Shown here one piece after another: positions 1 to 9,340 of a stretch of DNA of 64,000 bases. A model generated the notes under the pieces. The model had not been told where the DNA came from. It searched no databases and saw only the letters and a list, made by a program, of their open reading frames with translations. Position 1 is the stretch's first letter; each line of letters begins with the position of its first letter. This stretch comes from Acinetobacter sp. WC-141 (GTDB lineage Bacteria; Pseudomonadota; Gammaproteobacteria; Pseudomonadales; Moraxellaceae). Location: positions 1-64,000 of the forward strand of contig NZ_AMSS01000086.1 in NCBI RefSeq assembly GCF_000313935.1. The letters are read 5' to 3'. Both the position numbers and the translations under genes were made by a program.

Positions 1-1
1 C

Positions 2-1191
2 ATGGCTAAGGCTAAGTTTGAACGTAATAAGCCACACGTAAACGTGGGCACAATCGGTCACGTTGACCATGGTAAAACAACTTTAACTGCTGCGATTGCA
101 ACTATTTGTGCAAAAACTTACGGCGGTGAAGCGAAAGATTACTCACAAATCGACTCAGCACCTGAAGAAAAAGCACGTGGTATTACAATTAATACTTCAC
201 ACGTAGAATACGATTCTCCAATCCGTCACTACGCGCACGTAGACTGCCCAGGTCACGCCGATTACGTTAAAAACATGATTACTGGTGCTGCTCAGATGGA
301 CGGCGCGATCCTTGTGTGTGCTGCGACTGACGGTCCAATGCCACAAACCGTGAACACATCCTTCTTTCTCGTCAGGTTGGTGTACCTTACATCATCGTAT
401 TCTTGAACAAGTGTGACCTTGTTGATGATGAAGAATTACTTGAATTAGTAGAAATGGAAGTTCGTGAACTTCTTTCTACTTATGACTTCCCAGGTGATGA
501 CACTCCAGTTATCCGTGGTTCTGCGCTTAAAGCATTGGAAGGCGATGCTGGTCAATATGGTGAGTCTTCAGTTCTTGCTCTTGTTGAAGCGCTTGACTCT
601 TACATTCCAGAACCAGAACGTGCTATCGACAAAGCATTCTTAATGCCAATCGAAGACGTATTCTCTATCTCAGGCCGTGGTACAGTAGTAACTGGTCGTG
701 TAGAAGCTGGTATCGTTAAAGTTGGTGAAGAAGTAGAGATCGTTGGTATTAAAGATACAGTTAAAACAACTGTAACTGGCGTAGAAATGTTCCGTAAGCT
801 TCTTGACGAAGGTCGTGCAGGCGAGAACTGTGGTGTATTACTTCGTGGTACTAAGCGTGAAGACGTACAACGTGGTAAAGTACTTGCTAAACCAGGTACA
901 ATCAAGCCGCACACTAAATTCGATGCAGAAGTATACGTACTTTCTAAAGAAGAAGGTGGTCGTCATACTCCATTCCTTAACGGCTACCGTCCACAGTTCT
1001 ACTTCCGTACAACTGACGTAACTGGCGCAATCCAATTACAAGACGGCGTTGAAATGGTTATGCCAGGCGACAACGTTGAAATGTCAGTAGAATTAATCCA
1101 CCCAATCGCAATGGACCCAGGTCTACGTTTTGCGATCCGTGAAGGTGGTCGTACTGTAGGTGCTGGTGTTGTTGCGAAAGTAACTGCATAA
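2..1191 (+). pseudogene. tuf: Elongation factor Tu gene (tuf) broken by a 1-base deletion
   Basis: EF-Tu is the GTPase that delivers aminoacyl-tRNA to the ribosome. The first frame, from ATG at 2, gives a normal EF-Tu N-terminus with P-loop GHVDHGKT and DCPGH G3 motif up to DGPMPQT (about residue 116). It then runs into 18 unrelated residues and stops at 404-406. The next frame continues EF-Tu from NKCD (the G4 motif) to the normal C-terminus at 1191. The expected codons after DGPMPQT are CGT GAA CAC, but the sequence reads ACC GTG AAC, so one C is missing from a CCC run near 348-350. Gene position next to tRNA-Trp and secE matches tufB of gammaproteobacteria, which normally carry a second tuf elsewhere. 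Either this copy is inactive or the base is a sequencing error; the rest of the gene shows no decay. Confidence 0.93.
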
Positions 1192-1251
1192 GCATAATAT
1201 AGTGACGGATTACGTCTCAGGTTGAGGGCTTTGGCTCTCAACTTGCATTAT

Positions 1252-1327
1252 AGGTCAGTAGTTCAATTGGTAGAGCGTCGGTCTCCAAAACCGAATGTTG
1301 GGGGTTCGAGTCCCTCCTGGCCTGCCA
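1252..1327 (+). tRNA. tRNA-Trp (CCA anticodon)
   Basis: A 76-nt cloverleaf with encoded CCA end. The acceptor stem AGGTCAG pairs with CTGGCCT with one G-U pair, the D-loop reads AGTTCAATTGGTAGAG, the anticodon CCA lies at 1285-1287, and the T-loop is TTCGAGT. It sits between tuf and secE, a usual place for tRNA-Trp in gammaproteobacteria, and is probably cotranscribed with one or both. Confidence 0.97.
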
Positions 1328-1403
1328 TATTTTTCAAATAAAAAGCTTGATGCTGGCTTAGTTGTTCATATAATAAGTCGCGAGTTCTACGACGAGTACA
1401 AAA

Positions 1404-1844
1404 ATGTCGAATGATAAATCGCGTGACGCATTGAGCGACGCGCCAATTCCTCAAAGAAATAATTCTGCTGAAGTTGTTCGTTCTGGTTCGCCTCTAGATA
1501 TTGTTCTATGGGTGGTTGCAATTGCATTATTGTTTTTAGCCATTATGGTGAATCAGTATTTACCAGCGTATTGGGCGCCTGCAAATAATATTTGGGTGCG
1601 CGTTGGGGCAATTTTTGCTTGTATCGTTGTGGCTTTAGGTTTATTATACGCCACCCATCAAGGTAAAGGCTTCGTTCGTTTGCTAAAAGATGCACGAGTC
1701 GAATTGCGTCGAGTAACTTGGCCAACAAAACAAGAAACAGTCACGACATCGTGGCAGGTTCTATTGGTTGTAGTTGTTGCATCATTGGTTTTATGGTGCT
1801 TTGACTATGGTTTGGGTTGGTTAATTAAGTTGATTATCGGGTAA
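1404..1844 (+). CDS. secE: Protein translocase subunit SecE
   Basis: Small membrane subunit of the SecYEG channel that moves proteins across or into the inner membrane. The 146-residue product has three hydrophobic segments (about residues 30-47, 60-78 and 118-142), as in the long SecE type of gammaproteobacteria. The conserved cytoplasmic amphipathic stretch ELRRVTWPTKQET lies just before the last segment. The Shine-Dalgarno sequence ahead of ATG 1404 is weak. The stop lies 7 nt before nusG, so the two genes form the usual secE-nusG pair. Confidence 0.97.
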   Translation: MSNDKSRDALSDAPIPQRNNSAEVVRSGSPLDIVLWVVAIALLFLAIMVNQYLPAYWAPANNIWVRVGAIFACIVVALGLLYATHQGKGFVRLLKDARVELRRVTWPTKQETVTTSWQVLLVVVVASLVLWCFDYGLGWLIKLIIG

Positions 1845-1851
1845 AAGAGCT

Positions 1852-2385
1852 ATGAAACGTTGGTACATTATTCATGCCTACTCTGGCTATGAAAAACAAG
1901 TGTTGCGTTCGCTTACAGAACGAATCCAGCGTAGCGCTGTTGCTGATAGCTTTGGTGATGTCCTTGTTCCTACCGAAGAAGTGGTAGAAATGAAGGATGG
2001 TAAGAAACGTAAATCTGAACGTAAATTCTTTCCTGGCTATGTATTAGTCGAAATGGAAATGAATGATGATACTTGGCATATCGTTAAAGAATGTCCAAAG
2101 GTTCTAGGTTTTATCGGTGGTACACCTGAAAAACCAGCGCCAATCACTCAGCGTGAAGCAGATGCGATTCTTGCGCGTGTACGTAATACAGGTGAAGCAC
2201 CACGTCCTAAGACGATGTTTGAACCTGGTGAAGAATTACTTGTTATTGACGGTCCATTCACAGACTTTAAAGGTGTGGTGGAAGAAGTTCAATACGAAAA
2301 GTCACGTTTAACGTTGACGATTAATGTATTTAATCGACCAACTCAGGTTGAACTCGAATTTCGCCAAGTCGAAAAAACGATTTAA
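1852..2385 (+). CDS. nusG: Transcription termination/antitermination protein NusG
   Basis: Binds RNA polymerase, suppresses pausing and couples it to Rho or to ribosomal S10. The 177-residue product shows the N-terminal NGN domain (WYIIHAYSGYEKQV at the start, FFPGYVLVEM near residues 62-71) and a C-terminal KOW domain (GPFTDFKGVVEEV near residues 131-143). Length is standard. It follows secE after 7 nt. A small GC hairpin lies 20 nt past its stop. Confidence 0.98.
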   Translation: MKRWYIIHAYSGYEKQVLRSLTERIQRSAVADSFGDVLVPTEEVVEMKDGKKRKSERKFFPGYVLVEMEMNDDTWHIVKECPKVLGFIGGTPEKPAPITQREADAILARVRNTGEAPRPKTMFEPGEELLVIDGPFTDFKGVVEEVQYEKSRLTLTINVFNRPTQVELEFRQVEKTI

Positions 2386-2404
2386 TCTTAATTGGTTGAA
2401 AAGC

Positions 2405-2421
2405 GCCCGATTTTATCGGGC
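2405..2421 (+). terminator. Weak hairpin between nusG and rplK
   Basis: GCCCGA pairs with TCGGGC around a TTTTA loop (6 bp). The following bases ATTGTTGTT are only partly U-rich, so this is at best a partial terminator or attenuator between secE-nusG and the rplKA operon. Confidence 0.5.
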
Positions 2422-2494
2422 ATTGTTGTTGTAACAGTAGTGTTGCGTAAAGATTGGGGAGCCTAGCGGCGTTTGTACCCAGAGGTATTTTAAA

Positions 2495-2923
2495 ATGGCT
2501 AAGAAGATTGACGGCTATATCAAGCTGCAAGTTCCAGCTGGTAAAGCAAATCCATCTCCACCAATTGGTCCTGCATTAGGTCAACGTGGTGTAAACATCA
2601 TGGCATTCTGTAAAGAATTCAATGCTGCTACACAAAAAGTTGAACCAGGTCTTCCAATTCCTGTAGTGATTACTGTGTACAACGACAAGTCGTTCACATT
2701 CATCATGAAAACTCCTCCAGCTTCTATTCTTCTTAAGAAAGCTGCTGGTATCCAAAAGGGTTCATCTGTACCAAACAAAACTAAAGTTGGTAAGTTGACT
2801 CGTGCTCAGTTAGAAGAAATTGCGACTACTAAAGAACCAGATTTAACTGGTGCTGATTTAGACGCACGTGTACGTACCATTGCTGGTTCTGCGCGTTCTA
2901 TGGGCTTGGAAGTGGAGCTATAA
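2495..2923 (+). CDS. rplK: 50S ribosomal protein L11
   Basis: L11 forms the stalk base of the 50S subunit with the GTPase-associated rRNA and is needed for the RelA response. The 142-residue sequence has the N-terminal proline-rich signature [20 protein letters not shown] and the C-terminal RNA-binding domain ending [12 protein letters not shown]. Length matches the family. It lies 3 nt before rplA, as in the standard rplKA operon. Confidence 0.98.
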   Translation: MAKKIDGYIKLQVPAGKANPSPPIGPALGQRGVNIMAFCKEFNAATQKVEPGLPIPVVITVYNDKSFTFIMKTPPASILLKKAAGIQKGSSVPNKTKVGKLTRAQLEEIATTKEPDLTGADLDARVRTIAGSARSMGLEVEL

Positions 2924-2926
2924 GAC

Positions 2927-3622
2927 ATGGCAAAGTTAACTAAACGTCAAAAAGCCATTGCTGCTGCTGTTGAAGCAAACAAAGTTTACACTTTGGAAGA
3001 AGCAGTGCAAGTTCTTAACAGCCTACCTGCTGCGAAATTCAAAGAATCTTTGGATGTAGCTGTAAATCTTGGTGTAGACCCACGTAAATCTGATCAGGTT
3101 GTTCGTGGTGCGACTACATTACCTGCTGGTACTGGTAAAACTGTACGTGTAGCTGTGTTTGCTCAAGGTGCGCAAGCAGAAGCTGCTAAAGAAGCTGGTG
3201 CAGACATCGTAGGTTTTGATGACCTTGCTGAAAGCATTCAAGGCGGAAACCTTGACTTTGATGTTGTAATCGCTGCTCCTGACGCTATGCGTGTTGTTGG
3301 TAAGCTCGGTACAATTCTTGGTCCACGTGGTTTAATGCCAAACCCTAAAGTTGGTACTGTAACTCCTGATGTAGCGAATGCTGTTAAAAACGCTAAATCT
3401 GGTCAGGCTCGTTACCGTGTAGACAAAGCGGGTATTATCCATGCTGCGATCGGTCAATTAGGCTTTGAAGCTGCTGCTATCCGTCAAAACGTTGAAACTT
3501 TAGTTGCTGACTTGAAAAAGTTAAAACCTGCAACTTCTAAAGGTGTATACATCAAAAAGATCACTTTGAGCTCAACTATGGGTCCTGGTCTTACTGTTGA
3601 TGTAAGCAACGTTTCTAACTAA
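2927..3622 (+). CDS. rplA: 50S ribosomal protein L1
   Basis: L1 forms the mobile L1 stalk at the tRNA exit side; in E. coli it also represses translation of its own rplKA mRNA. The 231-residue product has the L1 signature region [20 protein letters not shown] near residues 125-145 and the normal C-terminal strand. It follows rplK after 3 nt, which suggests translational coupling. Confidence 0.98.
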   Translation: MAKLTKRQKAIAAAVEANKVYTLEEAVQVLNSLPAAKFKESLDVAVNLGVDPRKSDQVVRGATTLPAGTGKTVRVAVFAQGAQAEAAKEAGADIVGFDDLAESIQGGNLDFDVVIAAPDAMRVVGKLGTILGPRGLMPNPKVGTVTPDVANAVKNAKSGQARYRVDKAGIIHAAIGQLGFEAAAIRQNVETLVADLKKLKPATSKGVYIKKITLSSTMGPGLTVDVSNVSN

Positions 3623-3936
3623 GTTTAAAACTTGGTCAAGAATTTTAAAGTCCTGATTGAGGGCAGAGTATAAAAATCATAGGTTTTTTATACTCATTCA
3701 AAGTATTGCTTTGTTTCCTCACTCATCAGGCGGACTTTGAATTGATAAATGTAAATTTATCAGCGTCAAAGACCACAGGCGAAGAGACTTCTTTTGAATA
3801 TCTTCTTAATAACCCAGCCTGCGTAGACGCGGTGGTGTGATTTATTCCTCCTCCGCGTGCAAGTCAAATCCTTATTGACTTGCGAATTGGGAGTGTACTT
3901 TTTTGAGTACATAAATCACCGTTAGGAGGTTTTACA
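3623..3936 (+). promoter_or_regulatory. Structured rplJ leader (L10 autoregulatory leader type)
   Basis: A 314-nt gene-free stretch between rplA and rplJ. Visible structures: an 11-bp hairpin 3666-3676 / 3685-3695 with an 8-nt loop; a two-part stem at 3735-3771 (CTTTGA/TCAAAG enclosing GATAAAT/ATTTATC with a GTAA loop); and downstream GC-rich blocks around AACCCAGCCTGCGTAGACGC. In E. coli the corresponding leader carries the site where the L10-L7/L12 complex represses its own translation, and a promoter. That function is inferred from position and folding; I did not match a covariance model. Confidence 0.7.
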
Positions 3937-4443
3937 ATGGCTCTTCTTATTGAAAGCAAAAAACAGATCGTTGCTGAAGTAGCTCAAACTGCTTCTACAG
4001 CGTTCGCTGCCGTTGTTGCTGACTATCAAGGTTTAACCGTTGAGCAATTAACTACTCTTCGTGTTGAAGCTCGTAAACTAGGTGTTTCTACACGCGTTGT
4101 ACGTAACACTTTGGCTAAACGTGCTCTTCAAGATACGCAATTTGCAATCTTGAATGACAACCTTGTTGGCCCAACAATCTTAGCATTCTCAACTTCTGAA
4201 GACGATATGGGTGCAGCTGCACGCTTGTTTGAAGAATTTGCTAAAACTAACAAAGCATTTGAATTAAAAGCTGCTGCATTTGACGGCAAACTTTATCAAG
4301 GTGCTGAAGTTAGCGTTATCGCAAATCTTCCAAACCAAGAAAAAGCGCTTACTATGCTCGCATCTGTTCTTCAAGCTCCTATTTCGAAATTGGGTCGCTT
4401 ACTTACAGCGCTTCAAGAGAAAAACGAGTCAGAAGCTGCTTAA
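3937..4443 (+). CDS. rplJ: 50S ribosomal protein L10
   Basis: L10 anchors L7/L12 dimers to the 50S stalk base. The 168-residue product has the expected N-terminal rRNA-binding domain (VADYQGLTVEQLTTLR, VVRNTLAKRAL) and an alanine/leucine-rich C-terminal helix for L7/L12 binding. A strong AGGAGG at 3924-3929 lies 7 nt before ATG 3937. It is followed by rplL after 48 nt. Confidence 0.98.
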   Translation: MALLIESKKQIVAEVAQTASTAFAAVVADYQGLTVEQLTTLRVEARKLGVSTRVVRNTLAKRALQDTQFAILNDNLVGPTILAFSTSEDDMGAAARLFEEFAKTNKAFELKAAAFDGKLYQGAEVSVIANLPNQEKALTMLASVLQAPISKLGRLLTALQEKNESEAA

Positions 4444-4491
4444 GCTTAAATCTACTTCCACACCATTCAATACCCATTTGGAGTTAATCTC

Positions 4492-4860
4492 ATGGCTTTA
4501 ACAAACGAAGAAATCCTAAACGCAGTTGCTGAAAAAACTGTTCTTGAACTTGTTGAACTTATTTCTGCTTTTGAAGAGAAATTCAACGTATCTGCTGCTG
4601 CTGTAGCTGTAGCTGCTCCTGCTGCTGGCGCTGCTGCTGCTGAAGAACAAACTGAATTCAACGTTGAGTTGACTTCTTTTGGTGCTAACAAAGTAGCTGT
4701 AATTAAAGCAGTTCGTGAAGCAACTGGCCTTGGTCTTAAAGAAGCTAAAGACCTAGTTGAAGGTGCTCCACAAGTTCTTAAAGAAGGCATTTCTAAAGAA
4801 GAAGGCGAAGAACTTAAGAAGAAACTTGAAGAAGCTGGTGCTACAGTTACACTTAAGTAA
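4492..4860 (+). CDS. rplL: 50S ribosomal protein L7/L12
   Basis: The multi-copy stalk protein that recruits translational GTPases. The 122-residue product has the N-terminal dimerisation part ([15 protein letters not shown]), an Ala-rich flexible hinge around residues 37-52, and the conserved C-terminal domain with [19 protein letters not shown]. Acidic, Ala-rich composition and length are normal for the family. Confidence 0.98.
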   Translation: MALTNEEILNAVAEKTVLELVELISAFEEKFNVSAAAVAVAAPAAGAAAAEEQTEFNVELTSFGANKVAVIKAVREATGLGLKEAKDLVEGAPQVLKEGISKEEGEELKKKLEEAGATVTLK

Positions 4861-4868
4861 TTGTAAAA

Positions 4869-4930
4869 GGAGTCGGTTTTTAAATCGGCTCCATAAAATG
4901 GCTGATGGCTCTTGGGTCATCAGCCTTTTT
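4869..4930 (+). terminator. Double hairpin between rplL and rpoB
   Basis: Hairpin one: GGAGTCGG 4869-4876 pairs with TCGGCTCC 4885-4892. Hairpin two: GGCTGATG 4900-4907 pairs with CATCAGCC 4918-4925 and is followed by TTTTT 4926-4930, an intrinsic terminator form. In E. coli this gap holds a partial attenuator and an RNase III site that lower rpoBC expression relative to rplJL; the same role is inferred here. Confidence 0.75.
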
Positions 4931-5165
4931 GCGTTACAATAATCGGCTCGATTTTTGTTTGTTCTGTACAATAACTGTTATATTTCAGAATAATTGAAGT
5001 AATTTCAAATGTTTACCAATATTTTTCTTTTTAAAAAATATTGTTAAGCGTTTTAATACCACTAAAAATTGCAGCATTTGTAAACAGTGGTGGCCATATC
5101 GGCCTGTGTAATTCCTTCTGAGCCCGTTCTGCAGGCGGGCTTGGTTTACTTTCCGAGGACTCCAG
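4931..5165 (+). promoter_or_regulatory. rpoB leader region
   Basis: AT-rich leader between the rplL terminator and rpoB. A weak promoter candidate is TTGTTT 4955-4960 and TATATT 4979-4984 with an 18-bp spacer. Two GC-rich inverted repeats lie close to the gene: GGCC 5092-5095 / GGCC 5101-5104, and AGCCCG 5121-5126 / CGGGCT 5136-5141. The rpoB ribosome site GAGGA is at 5155-5159. No coding region is apparent. Confidence 0.4.
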
Positions 5166-8100
5166 ATGGCATACTCATATACCGAAAAGAAACGGATCCG
5201 TAAGAATTTTGGTAAATTGCCCCAAGTAATGGAAGCACCGTACTTACTTTCGATTCAGGTCGACTCGTATAGAACGTTCTTGCAAGGTGGCAAATCCCCA
5301 AAAAACCGCGAAGATATCGGTCTCCAAGCCGCATTTCGTTCAGTTTTTCCTATAGAAAGTTATTCTGGCAATGCTGCTTTAGAATTTGTTGAGTATAGCC
5401 TTGGTAAGCCTGAGTTTGATGTGCGTGAATGTATTTTACGTGGTTCGACTTATGCGGCACCAATGCGCGTAAAAATTCGTTTGATTATTAAAGATCGCGA
5501 AACTAAATCTATTAAAGACGTACGTGAACAAGAAGTCTACATGGGTGAAATGCCACTCATGACTGACAATGGTACCTTTGTAATCAATGGTACTGAGCGT
5601 GTAATTGTATCTCAATTACACCGTTCACCTGGTGTGTTCTTCGATCACGATAAAGGCAAAACACATTCAAGTGGTAAAGTACTTTATTCTGCACGTATTA
5701 TTCCTTACCGTGGTTCATGGTTAGATTTTGAATTTGATGCAAAAGATTTAGTTTATGTACGTATCGACCGTCGTCGTAAATTATTAGCAACTGTTGTGTT
5801 GCGTGCATTGGGTTATAACAATGAACAAATCTTGAATTTGTTCTATGAGAAAGTTCCTGTATATCTTGATATGGGTAGCTATCAAATTGACCTCGTTCCA
5901 GATCGTCTGCGTGGCGAAATGGCGCAATTTGATATTGCTGACAATGACGGTAAAATTATTGTTGAGCAAGGTAAACGTATTAATGCACGTCACGTACGTC
6001 AAATGGAAGCTTCTGGTTTAGCTAAGCTATCAGTTCCTGATGAGTACCTGTATGAGCGTATCACTGCCGAAGATATTACTTTACGTAATGGTGACGTGAT
6101 TCCTGCAAATACATTGTTAAGCCATGAAGTTATGGTGAAACTGGCAGAAGGTGGTGTTAAACAGTTCAATATCTTGTTTACGAACGATATTGACCGTGGT
6201 TCATTTGTTGCTGACTCATTACGTGCTGACACAACATCTGGTCGTGAAGAAGCATTAGTTGAAATCTATAAAGTAATGCGTCCAGGCGAGCCGCCAACAA
6301 AAGAAGCTGCTGAAAACTTATTTAATAACTTATTCTTCTCTTCTGAACGTTATGACTTATCTCCAGTAGGTCGTATGAAATTCAACCGTCGTTTGGGTCG
6401 TCCATACGAAGTTGGTACTGACCAGAAGTCACGTGAAGTAGAAGGTATTTTATCGCACGAAGATATCATCGATGTATTACGTACATTAGTTGAAATCCGT
6501 AACGGTAAAGGTGAAGTCGATGATATCGATCACTTGGGTAACCGTCGTGTACGTTCTGTTGGTGAAATGACTGAAAACCAATTCCGTGTTGGTTTGGTTC
6601 GTGTTGAACGTGCTGTTAAAGAACGTTTAAGCCAAGCAGAAACAGATAATTTATCTCCGCAAGATCTCATTAACGCGAAACCAGTTGCAGCTGCGATCAA
6701 AGAATTCTTTGGTTCAAGCCAATTGTCTCAGTTCATGGATCAAAACAACCCATTATCTGAGATTACACATAAACGTCGTGTTTCAGCGCTTGGCCCGGGT
6801 GGTTTAACGCGTGAACGTGCGGGCTTTGAAGTACGTGACGTACATCAAACTCACTATGGTCGTGTATGTCCAATTGAAACACCGGAAGGTCCAAACATTG
6901 GTTTGATCAACTCGCTTTCTGTTTATGCAAAAGCAAATGATTTTGGTTTCTTGGAAACACCTTACCGTAAAGTGGTAGATGGCCGAGTAACTGATGAAGT
7001 TGAATACCTTTCTGCTATTGAAGAAGTAGGTACTGTTATTGCACAGGCCGATTCTGCTGTAGATAAAGATGGTAACTTAACAGAAGATTTTGTTTCTGTT
7101 CGTCATCAAGGTGAATTTGTACGTATGCCACCTGAAAAAGTGACGCATATGGATGTATCTGCACAGCAGGTTGTATCTGTAGCTGCTTCGCTTATTCCAT
7201 TCCTTGAACACGATGATGCGAACCGTGCATTAATGGGTTCAAACATGCAACGTCAGGCAGTTCCTACTCTACGTGCGGATAAACCGCTTGTAGGTACAGG
7301 TATGGAAGCGAACGTTGCTCGTGACTCGGGTGTATGTGTGATCGCAAACCGTGGTGGTGCGATTGAATATGTAGATGCTTCTCGTATCGTTATTCGTGTA
7401 AACGAAGATGAAATGATTGCAGGTGAGGCTGGTGTAGATATTTACAACCTCATTAAATATACACGTTCTAACCAAAACACTTGTATTAACCAAAATATTA
7501 TCGTGAATTTGGGCGACAAAGTTGCTCGCGGTGACATTTTGGCAGACGGTCCATCAACAGATATGGGTGAGCTTGCGCTTGGTCAAAACATGCGTGTAGC
7601 GTTCATGACGTGGAATGGTTACAACTACGAAGACTCGATCTTGTTATCTGAGCGCGTACTTCAAGAAGACCGTTTAACTTCTATTCATATTCAAGAATTA
7701 TCATGTGTAGCGCGTGATACTAAGTTGGGTGCAGAAGAAATTACTGCGGATATTCCTAACGTAGGTGAAGCTGCACTTTCTAAACTTGATGAATCGGGTA
7801 TCGTTTATATCGGTGCTGAAGTTACAGCGGGTGACATTCTTGTTGGTAAAGTAACGCCTAAAGGTGAAACTCAGTTAACTCCTGAAGAAAAATTGCTTCG
7901 TGCAATCTTCGGTGAGAAAGCAGCTGACGTTAAAGACTCATCTTTACGTGTTCCATCTGGTACTAAAGGTACAGTTATCGATGTTCAAGTCTTCACTCGT
8001 GATGGCTTAGAGAAAGATGACCGTGCGTTAGCAATTGAAAAAGCACAACTTGACTCTTACCGTAAAGACTTGAAAGAAGAATACAAGATCTTTGAAGAAG

Positions 8101-9254
8101 CAGCTCGAGAGCGTGTAATTCGTTTGCTTAAAGGCCAAGAGTCTAACGGTGGTGGTTCGACTAAACGTGGCGACAAGCTCGTTGAAGATATGCTATCTGG
8201 TTTAGAGCTTGTTGACTTACTTGAAATCCAACCTACAGACGAAGCAATTGCTGAACGTTTATCTCAAATTCAAGTGTTCTTGAAAGAGAAGAGCGCTGAA
8301 ATTGATGAGAAGTTTGCAGAGAAGAAACGTAAGCTTTCGACTGGTGATGAATTAACAACAGGCGTTCTTAAAGTTGTTAAAGTTTATCTAGCAGTTAAAC
8401 GTCGCATTCAGCCTGGTGATAAAATGGCTGGTCGTCACGGTAACAAAGGTGTTGTATCTAACATTTTACCTGTTGAAGATATGCCACACGATGCGAACGG
8501 TGTACCAGTAGATATCGTATTGAACCCATTGGGTGTACCATCTCGTATGAACGTGGGTCAGATTCTTGAGACTCACTTGGGTATGGCGGCTAAAGGGCTT
8601 GGCGATAAAATCGAAAAAATGTTGAAAGAACAGCGTACAGTTTTAGAACTTCGCGAATTCTTAGACAAGATTTATAACAAAGTCGGTGGCGAGCAAGAAG
8701 ATCTTGATAGCTTAACTGATGCTGAAGTTTTAGCTCTTTCTGGCAACTTACGTGCTGGTGTGCCTTTAGCTACTCCTGTATTTGATGGTGCTGAAGAAAG
8801 CCAAATTAAAGACTTACTTGAATTAGCTGACATTTCACGTACTGGTCAAACAGTATTGTTTGATGGTCGTACGGGTGAACAGTTTGATCGTCCTGTAACT
8901 GTAGGTTACATGTACATGCTCAAATTGAACCACTTGGTTGATGACAAAATGCATGCGCGTTCAACTGGTTCTTACTCACTTGTTACACAGCAACCGCTTG
9001 GTGGTAAAGCACAGTTCGGTGGTCAGCGTTTCGGTGAGATGGAGGTCTGGGCACTCGAAGCTTACGGCGCAGCATATACTCTTCAAGAGATGTTAACTGT
9101 TAAGTCGGATGACGTTGAAGGTCGTACACGCATCTATAAGAATATTGTAGATGGTAACCATTATATGGATCCGGGTATGCCTGAATCGTTCAACGTATTG
9201 ACCAAAGAGATCCGTTCTTTAGGTATCAACATTGAACTGAAAAATGGTGACTAA
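5166..9254 (+). CDS. rpoB: DNA-directed RNA polymerase subunit beta
   Basis: Catalytic beta subunit of RNA polymerase. The 1362-residue product opens with [19 protein letters not shown] and keeps the usual beta domains. The rifampicin region around residues 520-560 reads [20 protein letters not shown] followed by [16 protein letters not shown]; residues equivalent to E. coli D516, H526, R529 and S531 are all the wild-type D, H, R and S. The C-terminal clamp region with [20 protein letters not shown] is intact. GAGGA lies 6 nt before ATG 5166. The gene is followed by rpoC after 86 nt. Confidence 0.99.
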   Translation: MAYSYTEKKRIRKNFGKLPQVMEAPYLLSIQVDSYRTFLQGGKSPKNREDIGLQAAFRSVFPIESYSGNAALEFVEYSLGKPEFDVRECILRGSTYAAPMRVKIRLIIKDRETKSIKDVREQEVYMGEMPLMTDNGTFVINGTERVIVSQLHRSPGVFFDHDKGKTHSSGKVLYSARIIPYRGSWLDFEFDAKDLVYVRIDRRRKLLATVVLRALGYNNEQILNLFYEKVPVYLDMGSYQIDLVPDRLRGEMAQFDIADNDGKIIVEQGKRINARHVRQMEASGLAKLSVPDEYLYERITAEDITLRNGDVIPANTLLSHEVMVKLAEGGVKQFNILFTNDIDRGSFVADSLRADTTSGREEALVEIYKVMRPGEPPTKEAAENLFNNLFFSSERYDLSPVGRMKFNRRLGRPYEVGTDQKSREVEGILSHEDIIDVLRTLVEIRNGKGEVDDIDHLGNRRVRSVGEMTENQFRVGLVRVERAVKERLSQAETDNLSPQDLINAKPVAAAIKEFFGSSQLSQFMDQNNPLSEITHKRRVSALGPGGLTRERAGFEVRDVHQTHYGRVCPIETPEGPNIGLINSLSVYAKANDFGFLETPYRKVVDGRVTDEVEYLSAIEEVGTVIAQADSAVDKDGNLTEDFVSVRHQGEFVRMPPEKVTHMDVSAQQVVSVAASLIPFLEHDDANRALMGSNMQRQAVPTLRADKPLVGTGMEANVARDSGVCVIANRGGAIEYVDASRIVIRVNEDEMIAGEAGVDIYNLIKYTRSNQNTCINQNIIVNLGDKVARGDILADGPSTDMGELALGQNMRVAFMTWNGYNYEDSILLSERVLQEDRLTSIHIQELSCVARDTKLGAEEITADIPNVGEAALSKLDESGIVYIGAEVTAGDILVGKVTPKGETQLTPEEKLLRAIFGEKAADVKDSSLRVPSGTKGTVIDVQVFTRDGLEKDDRALAIEKAQLDSYRKDLKEEYKIFEEAARERVIRLLKGQESNGGGSTKRGDKLVEDMLSGLELVDLLEIQPTDEAIAERLSQIQVFLKEKSAEIDEKFAEKKRKLSTGDELTTGVLKVVKVYLAVKRRIQPGDKMAGRHGNKGVVSNILPVEDMPHDANGVPVDIVLNPLGVPSRMNVGQILETHLGMAAKGLGDKIEKMLKEQRTVLELREFLDKIYNKVGGEQEDLDSLTDAEVLALSGNLRAGVPLATPVFDGAEESQIKDLLELADISRTGQTVLFDGRTGEQFDRPVTVGYMYMLKLNHLVDDKMHARSTGSYSLVTQQPLGGKAQFGGQRFGEMEVWALEAYGAAYTLQEMLTVKSDDVEGRTRIYKNIVDGNHYMDPGMPESFNVLTKEIRSLGINIELKNGD

Positions 9255-9340
9255 GTCGTAAGACTCACGATTTTTTAGGAAAAAACAATATTTGTGACCC
9301 AGTCGGGTAAGCGTTGCTTCCCGACACACGGAGAAAAAAA

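Noticed and set aside
600..914. Minus-strand reading frame within tuf
   Set aside because: Antisense shadow of a highly conserved gene with strong codon bias.
403..1191. Separate gene starting at TTG 403 within tuf
   Set aside because: It is only the downstream part of EF-Tu after the frameshift, not an independent gene.
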